DNA of 64,000 nt, taken from NCBI RefSeq assembly GCF_009389715.1, contig NC_052399.1:28901146-28965145 (forward strand). Direction: 5' to 3'. Shown here piece by piece: positions 27,104 to 39,260 of the stretch (position 1 is the stretch's first letter; the number at the start of each line of letters is the position of its first letter). Both the position numbers and the translations under genes were made by a program. The stretch is from Phoenix dactylifera (Eukaryota > Streptophyta > Magnoliopsida > Arecales > Arecaceae). Below the pieces are notes generated by a model that saw only the letters and a program-made list of their open reading frames with translations, had not been told where the DNA came from and ran no database searches.

Positions 27104-28478
27104 TGGTGGAAATGGAAACTCGAGTCCTTGTTTTGGTTGTTGTTCATTATTTTTTTCTGAGGAAATTTGTTGTTCGATTTATTGTCTTGTCATTTGTTGT
27201 TGGAATTATATATATTTTTTAGTGTCTTAACATGTTGATCATGATTTTCTCTCAAAAAAAGAAATGTTGGTTATCGTGGTAAGTAGGCCATATTTTGTGT
27301 TGTGGAGCACTGCTTGCTTGTTTCATCTAGATTAATCGATTTCCATGTATTGTTGACAATCAAAATGGTATAACTATAAATCATGTTTTCCCCATCTTTT
27401 CTTTTGATGGGCAATAATAAGCTTTGCGGAAATTATTATGGCTATCTCACATCTTCTATCATTTAGCACTATTTTATTTTATATATATTTGTGCACATGC
27501 TAACTTATATTAGTCTAGCTCATGCAATGCACATGCCAAACACTAATAAAAAATACTAAGCACTAAATTATTGTGCTAATCAAAATTTCCATAAGGTGCT
27601 ATTCAATTATAACAGAACCCCACCAAAATTGTTGTTGAATGTTATAATAGTTATGACAATTACTATTTGCCACAATGTATACTATTTCAAATTCTTTTGT
27701 ATTAAGGTAGTCATTGTGATAACAGTTGTTGTAATGGCATTATAATAGACAATAACGAACAAAAATGGAAACATAATAGTATTATTCTGTCAATGATTAT
27801 TCTCCTCATAAAAAAAATATTTTTCAGGCCACAATCTCTTTTGGATGGGAATTGATGCAAAAATTTGAGTTATATGCTTAGATAAAGATAGAAATGAAAA
27901 TAATGGCCATATATTACAACGATAAAAAAAATTATTTTTCAGGCCACACAATCTCTTCTGCAAAGGAATTGGTGCAAAAATTTCAATTTTGAAAAGAAAT
28001 AATACCATGCTTAGAGAAAGATAGAAATGAAAACAATGGCTATGTATTAATGACAATTATAATGCTTGGTAACTTGTAATAATGTCAATAATCTTTTCCC
28101 TTGTTATTATATATGTAATATAGCAGGGGCAACCTAAAACCATTATAATGGCTGTTATGAATTAATGATCATTCTTTTGAACTTGTACAAATGATCAAAG
28201 TGCAACCCACATTAACATTATGTTTTGGTACGTATCTTCAATTCTTAGTTTAAATCTTCGGCATATTTAAGGATATGCATCAATAGGATTTCCAATATTC
28301 AATTCCTCTTCCGTATGATTTCCCATGTTTGGAGCTCAGTATGATTAAGAAGCAATTGATCTTGGATGTTTGTCTGCGATTTGTTTAAATAATCCAGAAA
28401 TAGTGTTAGAAGATCTCGAACTATTTATGTGAGATTTATTTAAGAGAAAACCTTTGCAAAAGTGATGCTAGTACTTTG
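27104..28478. other. Downstream part of unit C
   Basis: No gene. It holds the presumed 3' UTR of copy 2 and then sequence shared with unit B. Inside are two similar direct segments near 27795-27880 and 27915-28000, each with TTTTTCAGGCCACA followed by AATCTCTTNTG and ATTGNTGCAAAAATTT, an approximately 120-bp local duplication. Confidence 0.5.
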
Positions 28479-29111
28479 TGTTATGTGGTTTGGGCCCTTT
28501 CTTTTGGTCCAAGCCTATGGAACCCCTTAAGTCATTTTAAGCCCAACTTTAAAGCCTGGGTGCTGTTTTTTCTGGGTATAAAAACAGAAACACGAAAATC
28601 AGAGCTCTTTGTGAGGGAAGACGGCTAGGGTTTGGGGAGAGCTTGTGTGTCCTACTCCTATGTCCATTGATACTCATTGAAGCTTGTGTTTTCAAGGGTG
28701 TAGTTTCTTCCAACAAGTTGTTTAGAAGATTTTATGTTGGAGTTGGCTTGTTCATGCTCATGAGGTAACCCTTGTCTTTCTCCTCTTTTTTGGATTGTGT
28801 TGGCTCAAGTGATATATTTTGATACTTGAGTAGAAATCACTGTAATTTGTTTATTATAGTGAAAGTTTGATCGGAGCATGACCCGTGGATGTAGGCTATA
28901 TGCCGAACCACATTAAATCTTGTGTCTCTTGTATATGCCTTCTATGTGTTTGATGTTTTGCCACTTAGAATCAGTCCATACATTTTGCTTGCCTAGCATT
29001 GGTAGTTGTGGTGACTAGCTTCCATAGACTTTGTATTCATAAACTTACACATAGTTGGCCATATTTGGTTGAGTTTGTGATCTCACAAAGTGAAGGAGTA
29101 TTTTTCCTACA
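28479..29111 (+). repeat. 5' LTR of the Copia element
   Basis: 633 bp, TG...CA ends. It carries a likely TATA box (TATAAAA, 28577-28583), so transcription would start in the following GA-rich stretch. Confidence 0.95.
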
Positions 29112-29163
29112 AGTGGTATCAGAGCTAAGTTGTGTGGCTTGTGGTTGACTTGTGTAGTTTGAG

Positions 29164-32100
29164 ATGGAAGGTTCTTCTAGTACCATGATTAAGCTTACAA
29201 ACACAAATTGGTTGAATTGGAAACCAAAAATGGAAGACATTCTTTATTGCAAAGATTTGTATGAGCCCATGGAGGATGAAACGGCTAGGCCTAAAGACTT
29301 GGATAATAAAGCTTGGCAAAAGTTGCATAGAAATGCTATTGGGACAATTAGGCAATGGTTGGATGATAGTGTTTTTCATCATGTGTCTAATGAAACCGAT
29401 ACTCATGAGTTATGGAAGAAGCTAGAGGCTAGATATGAGCAAAAGACCGCTGGGAACAAAGCCTTTTTAATCAGAAAGCTTGTGAATATGAAGTTTAAAG
29501 AGGGTTGCCCCGTTGCTGATCACTTGAATGAATTTCAAAGTGTTGTGAATCAATTGAGTACAATGAAAATGGTGCTTGAAGATGAGTTGCAAGCTTTGTT
29601 GCTTTTGAGTTCTTTTCCAGATAGTTGGGAGACCTTGGTTGTCACAATTAGTAACTCTGCTCTGGGTGGTGTATTGTCAATGAGTCAAGTGACTAGTAGC
29701 TTGTTCAATGAAGAAACAAGAAGAAAGTCAGCGGGTACAGATAATGCACAAGCTCTTGTCATGGAGAACAGGGGTAGAAGCAAGAGTAGAGAACACAAAG
29801 CTCACGGTAAATTTAAGAGAAGATCTCAGTCTAGAGGAAAGTTTGGTGAAAAAGGCAAATGTTATCATTGTGGTAAAGTGGGGCATATGAAAAGAAATTA
29901 CTATGCATGGAAAGCACAACAAAAAGAGAATAATACACAAAAGAAAGAAGATGACAAGAATACAACGGCTACTTGCTCAAGTAAAAAAGTAGTAGTTCTT
30001 TCTTATGAAGAGGATGAATATATGCATGTTGGTGAAGAAGTTGAGTGGGTTGTTGATACTGGAGCTTCCTACCATTCTACTCCTTATAAGGAGTTCTTTA
30101 CTTCATACAAGGAAGGAGACTTTGGAAATGTGAAGATGGGCAATGAGAATTATTCGAAGATTGTGGGAATTGGTGATGTTTGCATTCAAACCAATGCCGG
30201 GTGTACTTTGACCTTGAAGGATGTGCGCAATGTTTCCGATTTGCGCCTTAATCTTATTTTCGTGAATGTTTTGGATAGGCAAGGTTATGTGAATTGCTTT
30301 GGTGATGGAAGATGGAAGCTTACTAAAGGGTCACTTGTGGTAGCTAAAGCAAAGCGTTGTTGCACTCTTTACAAGATACATATGAAGGTTTGTAGAGATG
30401 ACTTGTATGTCACCGAAGATGAGTCGTCTCCAAGCTTGTGGCACAAGAGGTTGGCTCATATGAGTGAGAAGGGATTGCAAATTTTAGCAAAGATGTCTCT
30501 CATTCCCTTTGCCAAAGGTAAAACTCTAAACCCTTGTGATCATTGTCTTTTTGGTAAGCAACATAGAGTTTCTTTTGCTAGATCTTCTTCAAAGAAATCT
30601 AATCCTCTTGAGTTGGTTTACTCTGATGTTTGTGGACCCATTGAGGTAGAGTCTTTGGGTGGCAATAGGTATTTTGTCACATTTATTGATGATGCATCAA
30701 GGAAGGTGTGGGTGTATTTGTTGAAGACAAAAGATCAAGTGCTTCAATTATTTCAACAGTTTCATGTCATGGTCGAAAGAGAGATAGAAAAATCATTGAA
30801 GTGTCTCCGTAGTGATAACGGAGGAGAGTACACATCAAAAGAGTTCAGAAGTTACTGCTCTGGGCATGGTATTAGGCATGAAAAAACTATTCCAGGTACA
30901 CCGCAACATAATGAGGTGGCAGAGAGGATGAACCGCACCATTGTAGAGAGTCAGATGCATGCCAAAGATGGCTAAGTTACGTAAGGCATTTTGGGGTAAA
31001 GCCGTTCTCACTGCTTGTTACTTAATAAATAGATCCCCCTCAGTTCCTTTGGGCTTTGATATTCTAGAGAGAATATGGAGTGGAAAGGATGTCTCCTATT
31101 CGCATTTGAAGGTATTTGGGTGCAAAGCCTTTGCACATGTACCTAGGGAGCAAAGGTTGAAGCTTGATGATAAGACACTTCCTTGTATCTTTGTTGGTTA
31201 TGGCAATGAAGAGTTTGGATATAGATTATGGGATCCAGTGAAGAGGAAAATTATCAGAAGTAGAGATGTGGTCTTTCATGAAGGTCAAACCTTTGAAGAT
31301 GCTGAAATGGCCGAGAAATCTAAGGATGTGGTAAAAGATGCTATCGATTTTGTACTTATTCCGACACCTTTGCATCATACTGCAGATGGGGGAGAGGTAC
31401 AATATAAATCTAGCAGAGATGAGGTACCAGAAACTAGTGGCAATGATATGTCAAAAATGGGTATGGGTAATGATGAGATGCTTGAAGATGTGGTTAGTGA
31501 GCAGGGGGAGCAGTCTACTCAACAAGAAAGTGCAGAACCTCAGGTCAGAAGATCTGCTAGAGAGCATACACCATCATCAAGGTATCCTGCTTCAGAGTAC
31601 ATTATGTTTACTAGTGAGGGGGAGCCGCAGAGTTTTCAAGAAGCACAGTCTCATGAAGATAAGGTTAGTTGGATAAGAGCTATGCAAGAAGAGATGAACT
31701 CTTTGCTGAAAAATGACACTTATCAACTTGTGGAGCTTTCTAGAGGCAGAAAAGCATTGAAGAACAAATGGGTGTTCAAGTTGAAAAAAGATGGCAATGG
31801 AAAGCTAGTGAAACACAAAGCTCGGTTGGTTGTTAAAGGCTTTGGTCAGAAGAGAGGCATTGACTTTGATGAGATTTTTTCTTCGGTTGTGAAAATAAGT
31901 TCTATCAGAGTTGCCTTGGGCTTGACAGCTAGTTTGGACCTTGAGCTAGAGCAATTAGATGTTAAAACTGCATTTCTTCATGGTGATTTAAAGAAAGAGA
32001 TCTACATGGCTCAACCTGAGGGGTTTGAGGTGAAAGGTAAAGAGCACTTGGTTTGCAAGTTGAAGAAAAGTCTTTATGGGCTTAAGCAAGCACCAAGACA

Positions 32101-33181
32101 GTGGTACAAGAAGTTCGACTCATTCATGGTCGATCATAGGTACAAAAGAACAGATGTAGATCATTGTGTTTACTTCAAGAAGTTTAGTGGTGGGAACTTT
32201 ATTATTCTCTTGCTCTATGTAGATGATATGCTTATCTTGGGTCAGGATGCAAAAATGATTGTGAAGTTAAAAGAAGCTTTATTTAAGTCTTTTGATATGA
32301 AAGATTTAGGTGCAGCACAACAAATTTTGGGCATGCAAATTTATCGTGATAGGAAGGCAAAGAAATTGTGGTTGTCACAAGAGAAATATGTTGAACGAGT
32401 GCTTCAAAAATTCAACATGGCAAGTGCTAAGTCAGTTGGCACTCCTCTTGCTAGTCACTTTAAACTTTCTAAATGCTCATGTCCATCTACTGAAGATGAA
32501 AGGAAATCCATGGAGGCCATTCCATATTCATCAGCTGTGGGGAGTCTTATGTATGCTATGGTGTGCACACGACCAGATATTGCCCAAGCAGTTGGTATGG
32601 TTAGCAGGTTTCTTTCAAATCCGGGCAGAGATCATTGGGAAGGTGTGAAATGGATTTTCAGGTACTTAAGGGGTACTTCTGAGTTGTGCTTGAGGTTTGG
32701 TGGCTACAAACCAGTGTTAAAGGGTTTTACAGATTCTGATATGGCAGGAGATTTAGACCACAGGAAGTCCACTTTAGGATATCTGTTCACATTTGCTAGG
32801 GGAGCTGTTTTATGGCAGTCAAAGCTTCAAAAATGTGTTGCATTGTCCACTACAGAGGCAGAGTATATTGCCGCTACAGAAGCCACCAAGGAAATGCTAT
32901 GGATGAAGAGATTTCTTCTTGAGCTTGGGATATCGCAAGACAAGTTTGTGGTGTTTTGTGATAGTCAGAGTGCTATGGATTTGAGTAAAAATGCTACGTA
33001 TCACTCTCGTACGAAGCATATAGATGTGAGGTATCATTGGTTACGTGATGTAGTAGAGAAGCAACAAGTGCGGCTTGAGAAGATACACACAGATAAGAAT
33101 CTTTCTGACATGATGACCAAAGTGCTTCCTAAAGAAAAGTTTGAGCTTTGCGCCAAGTTGGCGGTTTTAGGCTCCCGGTGA
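29164..33181 (+). mobile_element. Copia gag-pol coding region (fossil)
   Basis: Gag carries the UBN2-type domain and a CYHCGKVGHMKRNC-like knuckle; the protease has VDTGAS; integrase shows the HH-CC type head (WHKRLAHMS, CDHCLFGK) and a D-D-E core; the reverse transcriptase contains KTAFLHGDL, SLYGLKQAPRQW and LYVDDMLI; RNase H carries DSDMAGD, STTEAEYIA and TKHIDVRYHWLRD. These are textbook Ty1/Copia signatures and closest in memory to tobacco TNT1 (Tork lineage). About one break interrupts the reading frame; otherwise well preserved, in keeping with a young insertion. It is a transposon fossil, not a host gene. Confidence 0.93.
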
Positions 33182-33227
33182 GGAGTCATTAGTTGGTTCT
33201 CCTCCCTCATGGGCTTGGAGGGGAGAT

Positions 33228-33858
33228 TGTTATGTGGTTTGGGCCCTTTCTTTTGGTCCAAGCCCATGGAACCTCTTAAATCATTTTGAGCCCAACTTTA
33301 AAGCCTGGGTGCTGTTTTTTCTGGGTATAAAAACAGAAGCACGAAAATCAGAGCTCTTTGTGAGGGAAGATGGCTAGGGTTTGGGGAGAGCTTGTGTGTC
33401 CTACTTTTATGTCCATTGATACTCATTGAAGCTTGTGTTTTCAAGGGTGTAGTTTCTTCCAACAAGTTGTTTGGAAGATTTTATGTTGGAGTTGGCTTGT
33501 TCATGCTCATGAGGTAACCCTTGTCTTTCTTCTCTTTTTTTGATTATGTTGGCTCAAGTGATATATGTTGATACTTGAGTAGAAATCACTGTAATTTGTT
33601 TATTATTGTGGAAGTTTGATCGGAGCATGACTCGTGGATGTAGGCTATATGCCGAACCACATTAAATCTTGTCTCTTATGGATGCCTTCTATGTGTTTGA
33701 TGTTTTACTACTTAGAATCAGTCCATATATTTTGCTTGCCTAGCATTGGTATTTGTGGTGACTAGTTTCCATAGACTTTGTATTCATAAACTTACACATA
33801 GTTGGCCATATTTGGTTGAGTTTGTGATCTCACAAAGTGAAGGAGTATTTTTTCTACA
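33228..33858 (+). repeat. 3' LTR of the Copia element
   Basis: 631 bp copy of the 5' LTR with about two dozen differences and small length changes. It is followed directly by the CTTTG target duplication. Confidence 0.95.
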
Positions 33859-34085
33859 CTTTGTACTCATCTTTTAACATCCTGTCTTTCCTTATGGGCA
33901 ACAAACTGAAGAAATATTTCCATTTGAATCAACTAAATGCAATGGATACAATCTGAACTAGACCTTACCTATTTACCATGTATAACTACACATGAACATA
34001 TGCATTTTATTGGCAATGAACAAGCACGAAAATGCATCAAGTATCTACTATATTTGGCTTTTCAATGCCTCATAATAACTATTAA

Positions 34086-34793
34086 GGCTCCGTTTGGTAG
34101 AGTTATTGACACTAGAGATTTCAAAAGTAGAGCTTTTTGAAGTAGAGTTTTTATGAAAAATTATTTGTTGTTTGGTACCTATATTTCTAAAGTACAGTAA
34201 GATTTTAATATGTTTGGTAAACAAACTAAGAAATTACTTTTGGTATGACAAAATGACCATAAAGGATATTGCATAGTATTATATAATAGAGCATAATAAA
34301 ATATAATATGTATTATTACATAAATATATAATATAGTATAATATTACTGTAATAGAATATAATATTATTATAATATAGTAATATAATACTGTATACTATA
34401 GCATAATAATATAATATAATTTGATATTATATAACATAATATATCAATGTGTTATGATATAATGTAGTATAATATTACATTTATAGTATAATACAATAAT
34501 ATATATATATATATGATATTATAATTATTATCATTATATATTAATATTATTGCTGTAATTATAATAGTTTATCATTGGTATTTTGGTCCAAAAAGAAAAA
34601 AATATAAATCAAAACAGCTTTCCGATGCATGCTAAAAGTGTTTTTCCGAAGAAGCTCCAAAATGGAGCTTCTCCCAAGGCAAAGCTAAAATAACTTTTCA
34701 ATTTTTTTATCAAATACCTCTATTTCATCCAAAATATTTTTGGAGAATCGGAAAGTGTTTTGTGGTCCACCAAAAGCTCTGTCAAATGGAGCC
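34086..34793. mobile_element. Tourist-like non-autonomous PIF/Harbinger element
   Basis: 708 bp with terminal inverted repeats of about 20 bp: GGCTCCGTTTGGTAGAGTT at the left and, reverse-complemented from the right, GGCTCCATTTGACAGAGCT. It is flanked by TAA on both sides (34083-34085 and 34794-34796), the 3-bp duplication of this superfamily. The interior is extremely AT-rich, largely degenerate TAATATAATA repeats, with no coding. It interrupts sequence that is continuous in unit B near 19450. Confidence 0.82.
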
Positions 34794-34981
34794 TAATTTA
34801 TACATTATGTAGACAACACTTTCTTCTCTTTAATCTACCCATGGGTTGCCTTCAAATATATCTAAATCGTTCCATGCATGCAAGATGGCGATGAGATGGC
34901 TTTGGCTGGGCCACCCTCATGCATGAGCCAAAATCAAGCCGAAGCCCAAAACCATATTTTGACTGGGTCCATATATATAGA

Positions 34982-35877
34982 TAGGGCTGTTAAAGAGCCG
35001 AGCCAAGCCGAGCCTGAGTCTCCGCGAGCTCAGCTCGACTCGTTTCATGAAATTCTAGGTTCGGGCTTGAGCTCGGGCTCGGTACCGAGCCCTATATTGG
35101 GCTCGAGCTTGGGCTCGCTTAGCACAGCCCGGCTCAGAATTGAGCTCGTAAAGCTCGTTTGCTCGAGCCTGAGCCCGAGCACGAGCCCGCCCCATCCCCA
35201 TCCCCATCTCCATTCCCGGTTTGTCGTCGCCTCGTCGGAGAGAAGAACGAAGGAAAGAAAGAAATGAAGAAAGAAAGAAAGAAAAGAAAAAGAAGAGAAG
35301 AAAGAAGGAAAGAAAGAAAGAAAGAAAAAAAGGGAGGCGCCGCCGGCCGGCCTCCACCCCTCCCCTAATTTGCCGGTGGAGAAGGGCTTCTCCTCCCCTC
35401 CTCTATCGCCCGGTGGAGGAGTCGGCAAAGAGCCAAAGAGAGGAAAAGAAAGGGGGAGAAAGGGAGAACCGGAGAAGAAAGGAGAAGAAAATAAAAAGAA
35501 AGAGGAGGAAGAGGGAATGGGTTAACGGGTTGGGTTCGGGTTAACGGGTTAAGTCCGAACCCGAACCAATCTAATCCAATGTAAAGAAATTAAATGAATT
35601 TGGGTTAGCTCGGGTTGGGTCTGATCTAAATCCAACTGGGTTCAATCAGATTGGGATTTTAAATTGATTAAGCCAAATAAAATTTAATTGGGTAGAATTC
35701 AAGTTTAATTAGGACCCAATTAAATTGTCAATTGGACTGAGCCCTACTCGAGCTCGGGCTCGAATTTAAACGGGCCTCATTTTGGGCTCGGGCTCGGGGT
35801 CGTTTGATTAACGAGCCGAGCTTGAGTCGGGCTTTTATCGAGCCGAGCCCGAGCAGCTAGGCCCGTTGACGGCCCTA
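34982..35877. mobile_element. Non-autonomous hAT-like element with GAGCTCGGGCTCG-type subterminal repeats
   Basis: 896 bp. Ends are TAGGGCTGTTAA at the left and, reverse-complemented from the right, TAGGGCCGTCAAC; these resemble the TAGGGNTGTNAA ends of plant hAT elements. It is flanked by an 8-bp target duplication with one mismatch, TATATAGA (34974-34981) and TATATAGG (35878-35885), as expected of hAT. Both subterminal regions are packed with GAGCC/CGAGC/GGGCTCGG motifs, probable transposase-binding arrays. The middle is a long purine-rich (GAAA/GGAA) tract at about 35231-35515. It encodes no transposase; the open frames in it are compositional. Confidence 0.85.
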
Positions 35878-36059
35878 TATATAGGGCTGCCGCACTGCAC
35901 GAAATACAAATCTTAGGGTCTGGGTATTCATGGTGAAGCCGGACCACGGAAATAGATGTTTCATGGGGGAAGGTTGACATGGGAGAACAGCAGCATTCTT
36001 AGTGCATGCACTCTATCTCAGATTTAAGCTTCCTGTGTTGATCATCTTCATCATTTTTG

Positions 36060-36430
36060 AGAACGATGATTGGTATAGATTTCCCGATGCGGCATGAAGT
36101 CCAGTTTTCCGGAAGGAAGTTACACAGGCGTAGCACTTTCATGGAGGAGTTAGCCTCGATTTTAAAAGCCCGGTTGTTCCTCTCCTTCCATAAGCACCAG
36201 CATGCATATAGTGGAGAGAAGACAGTCCCCTGGCCAGTCTTAAGCCGCTGTCTGGTGTCTGCGTGTGTGCTTTCTCAAGTCAGTTCACAATTCTTCTATG
36301 AAACTGGGAAGAGGAGGGGAAGATATATAACTTTTGGGTGACCTTCTACCAAATGGATTGTGTAGTTGCATGCTATGAAGAGATGATCTACGTACGGTTT
36401 CTTCCTCGAGGCCGCAGGGAAGGCAGAATG
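36060..36430 (-). mobile_element. LINE fragment (zf-RVT and tail)
   Basis: Minus-strand translation shows FCLPCGLEEETV, then after a frame shift VDHLFIACNYTI, and further on ACWCLWKERNNRAF. This is the zinc-binding zf-RVT region downstream of the reverse transcriptase in plant LINEs (C-x2-C ... H-x4-C) with its usual W-LWKERN-R-F tail. Reverse transcriptase and 5' parts are absent. It is a dead fragment of a different copy from the plus-strand LINE that follows, since orientation is opposite and the same domain occurs there. Confidence 0.7.
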
Positions 36431-36889
36431 ATGGGGCATTCCAATTCTGTTTTCTATATATTCATATTTCAATATTAACTTATACAATAGATATTAATTT
36501 ATAATAAAAATAGTCATACAACTACACATCTACATCGATAATAAAATGATATATAATGCACAAATTATCTATATATTAGTATTTTAAGCTAATTTAAGTT
36601 AATCTTGAGCAAGCTAATCCGGGTTTTGGCTTGTCTCGCTCTTAAACTCGCGGTTTTAGAGTCACGAAGAAAGATACGGAGGAAGGGGACGCATGGAGAG
36701 ATTGGGGAGGAGCGCGAAGAAATATTGCTGTCACGGAGGAAGATGAGCCAAGTGGTCATTAGTTACCGACTGGAATGGATGAACAGATGGAAGGAGGATT
36801 TTTTAAGAAACGTGGCACAGATACAAAGCGAGGACTCTTCAGTACATTTGGTGATTTGCATGCCGCACGTCTAGAATTATAGAAAAGAG
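36431..36889. other. Unassigned segment between LINE pieces
   Basis: No gene recognised. The open frame at 36605-36874 carries no domain I can name; it may be a rearranged part of the neighbouring LINE or unrelated intergenic DNA. Confidence 0.35.
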
Positions 36890-39260
36890 GCGAGCACCGG
36901 AGAGCTTTGGCTTCCACAGGATTTGAATAGATTGGGTGTTGGCGTGCCTTCGAGGGCCGAGCTTTTCTATCCTAGTTAACGACACGCCGTCATCCTTCTT
37001 TTGGTCCACCATGAAGCTTCGACAAGGATGTCCATTATCTTTGTACTTGTTTATTATTTATTTCGATATTCTATCTCGTGCATTGTGGGCCGCATGTGCG
37101 AATCGGGCGCTAGAGGCTTACATTCCAACCCTAGGGGCCCGACCTATTTCTCATTTATTTTTTGTTAATGATTGTTTTCTTTTAGCCAAGGCGAGGGCAA
37201 CGAATGCACAAATCCTCAAGGGAGTGCTGGCGGATTACTGCACAGCATCGGGGCAGAGAGTGAACATCCAGAAGTCAACCATCTCCTTCAGTCCAAGCAC
37301 GAAGCGCAAGGTCAAATGGAAGATCCGGAGGATACTGGAGATGCCAGAGCAGGAGGAGACCTGGAGTTACCTAGATGTACCCATCACAGGCAGGAGGTTG
37401 TCGGTGGCCGGGTGCTCCGGTCAGGTGCAGTGGGTCCAGAGCAGGCTGAAGGTTTGGAGGGCGTCGTTTCTCTCTATGATAGGCAGAATGACGCTGGTTA
37501 AATCAGCATTAGGCTCCATGCCCGTCTATGTCATGGCCAACACGGTGGTGCCAAAGACGGTACTGATGAAGATCAAGCGACTACTTCGGAGCTTCTTGTA
37601 GGGGTCGCATAGAGGAGGCCATGGGGTGCACTTGGTGGCTTGGGAGAGTGTCTGTCTGCCTTTTAGTAAGGGCGATCTTGGGGTGCTGCCTCTCCAAGAG
37701 AGGCGTGAGGCGCTTATTGCTCGACATGTGGTATGATTTATGCTGGAGACATAAGGGTTCTGGAGTCAGGTTATGGTAGCTAGATATGGCTGAGTGCGCT
37801 CTGAGGGGGTGGCTTGGAGTGGGCGCTGATGTTCTTTCATGTGGCGTGAGATTGGGCGGTATCTGCCAATTTCTTCGGCAAACACCAGATGGCTAATAGA
37901 TGATGGGCAGAGTATTGATATGGCAAGTGATCCATGGGTGAATGCCCTTCCCTTGAGGCGTTGGCCGACTATGATTAACGTCAAGGCAGCGAAGGGACCA
38001 TGGGTATGTGACCTCCTCGGCCCTAGAGGGGCGGAGTGGGACGATGCCAGACCGTGTCAGTTGTTTGGGGTGTATCTTGCAGAGCGGGTCTGGTCTCTCT
38101 CGGTCCTGGAGTGTGTGGGATCAGATATCCGAGTCTAGAGCTCTTTGCGCAGGACCAACATCAAGGTAGGGGATCTCTCCCGAGTCCTCCGGCGGGAGCA
38201 CGAGCCGAGGTCAGAGTGTGCTTGGATCTGGCAATTCGGATTTCACCCAAGGGTTGCACTATTTTTATGGAAGGTGGTTTGAGAACACCTTCCGACAAAA
38301 TCGGTACTCAGTAGACGTGGCTTGAGAATTTTCCCAGAGTGTGGGATGTGCAGTGTCGACGAGATAATGGACCATGCGCTATTCCAGTGCGCATAGGCGA
38401 GGGGGACTTGGCGGTTTATGGGGACTCTATAGGATGCTTGGAGTCAGAGGGATCAGCTCTTAAAGGCCATTCATCGGTGGTCGAGCAGCCCACGAACGCG
38501 CTGGAAGGCTGTTAGAACGACTTCCACAGCATACCAGATTTGACTGGCAAGAAACACTCGAACCTTTAGCGAGCACAGCATGTTTCTAAGGTTCGTGGTG
38601 GAGCGCGCCCAGGCGCAGGCGACGGAGATCAGTCGTGCTACCTTTTTAGACGGGCCTTTAACAGCTTGAGATATCTAGGGTTTCCATTCTGCTCATGTAG
38701 CACCACATATGGTATTTTTCACCTGTGAGCCCCACTCCCAAGCTTCCTTAAGGTCAACTTTGATGGGTCTATTTTGGATGGAGGCACGAGGAAAGGTGTG
38801 AGTTTTGTCATCAGGGACCCGAACTCCAGAGTGGTGGCAGCGGGCGGCTGTCAGTTATTTGATATTTTGGTCTCCGGTGTGAAGCTAAGGGCTGTCAGGC
38901 GGGCTTTCGACATGCGCAGCAAGTGCCAGAGGCTAGCTCAATCATCTTGGAAGGTGACTCAGCCACGGTGATCAGTTAGATCCAGGGGGTTCGAAGGGTA
39001 TTAATTTGGATCGCCTCTTATTACGAGATATCTGGGTTATGGTAAAGGATGGAGGAGTCTTATAGGCCAAGCATGTATTTAGAGAGGCTAACGGGGCTGG
39101 AGATTGGATGGATGCCTATGTGGCCAGCCATTTTGGAAGTACCATGTGGGCCGAGGAGGATGAGTTGCCTCGTGCACTCCACGATCTTTTGTTTTCTAAC
39201 TTTATTGGGTGTATTCGTAGCCGTAATGTAAAAAATACCTGTTTTAGCCACAAAAAAGAA
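36890..39260 (+). mobile_element. L1-type LINE, 5'-truncated and degenerate
   Basis: The second half of a plant LINE ORF2 can be read in order: the reverse transcriptase from CLRGPSFSILVND, LRQGCPLSLYLF and SHLFFVNDCFLLAKA (about 36936-37200); the thumb and connection (LRSFL, then HLVAWESVCLPFSKGDLG at about 37600-37700); WLIDDGQSIDMASDPWVNAL (about 37890); zf-RVT with FPECGMCSVDEIMDHALFQC (about 38330-38390); RNase H from KVNFDGSILDGG (about 38753); and a C-terminal REANGAGDWMDAYVASHFG (about 39080). The catalytic FADD box reads FVND, losing one essential Asp, and several stops and shifts separate the blocks. The 5' half (endonuclease) is missing. The 3' end is A-rich near 39250. Confidence 0.88.

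Larger units (their letters stand above)
28479..33858 (+). mobile_element. Ty1/Copia LTR retrotransposon (TNT1-like)
   Basis: Full-length element of 5380 bp with two LTRs that begin TGTTATG and end CTACA, flanked by a 5-bp target duplication CTTTG (28474-28478 and 33859-33863). The primer site TGGTATCAGAGC (29114-29125) matches initiator-Met tRNA; a polypurine tract lies at 33217-33226. The internal part encodes gag with a CCHC knuckle, protease, integrase, reverse transcriptase and RNase H, in Copia order. By eye the LTRs differ at about 24 of 630 positions (near 4%), suggesting an insertion of roughly one to a few million years, depending on the rate assumed. It looks nearly whole, with about one break in its coding region. 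It lies in unit C; unit B keeps the uninterrupted site near 19280. Confidence 0.96.

Noticed and set aside
35045-35544. Several overlapping 70-127-codon frames on both strands
   Set aside because: They arise from the GC-word arrays and purine tract of the hAT-like element; the proteins are Lys/Arg/Glu or Phe/Ser runs without domain structure.
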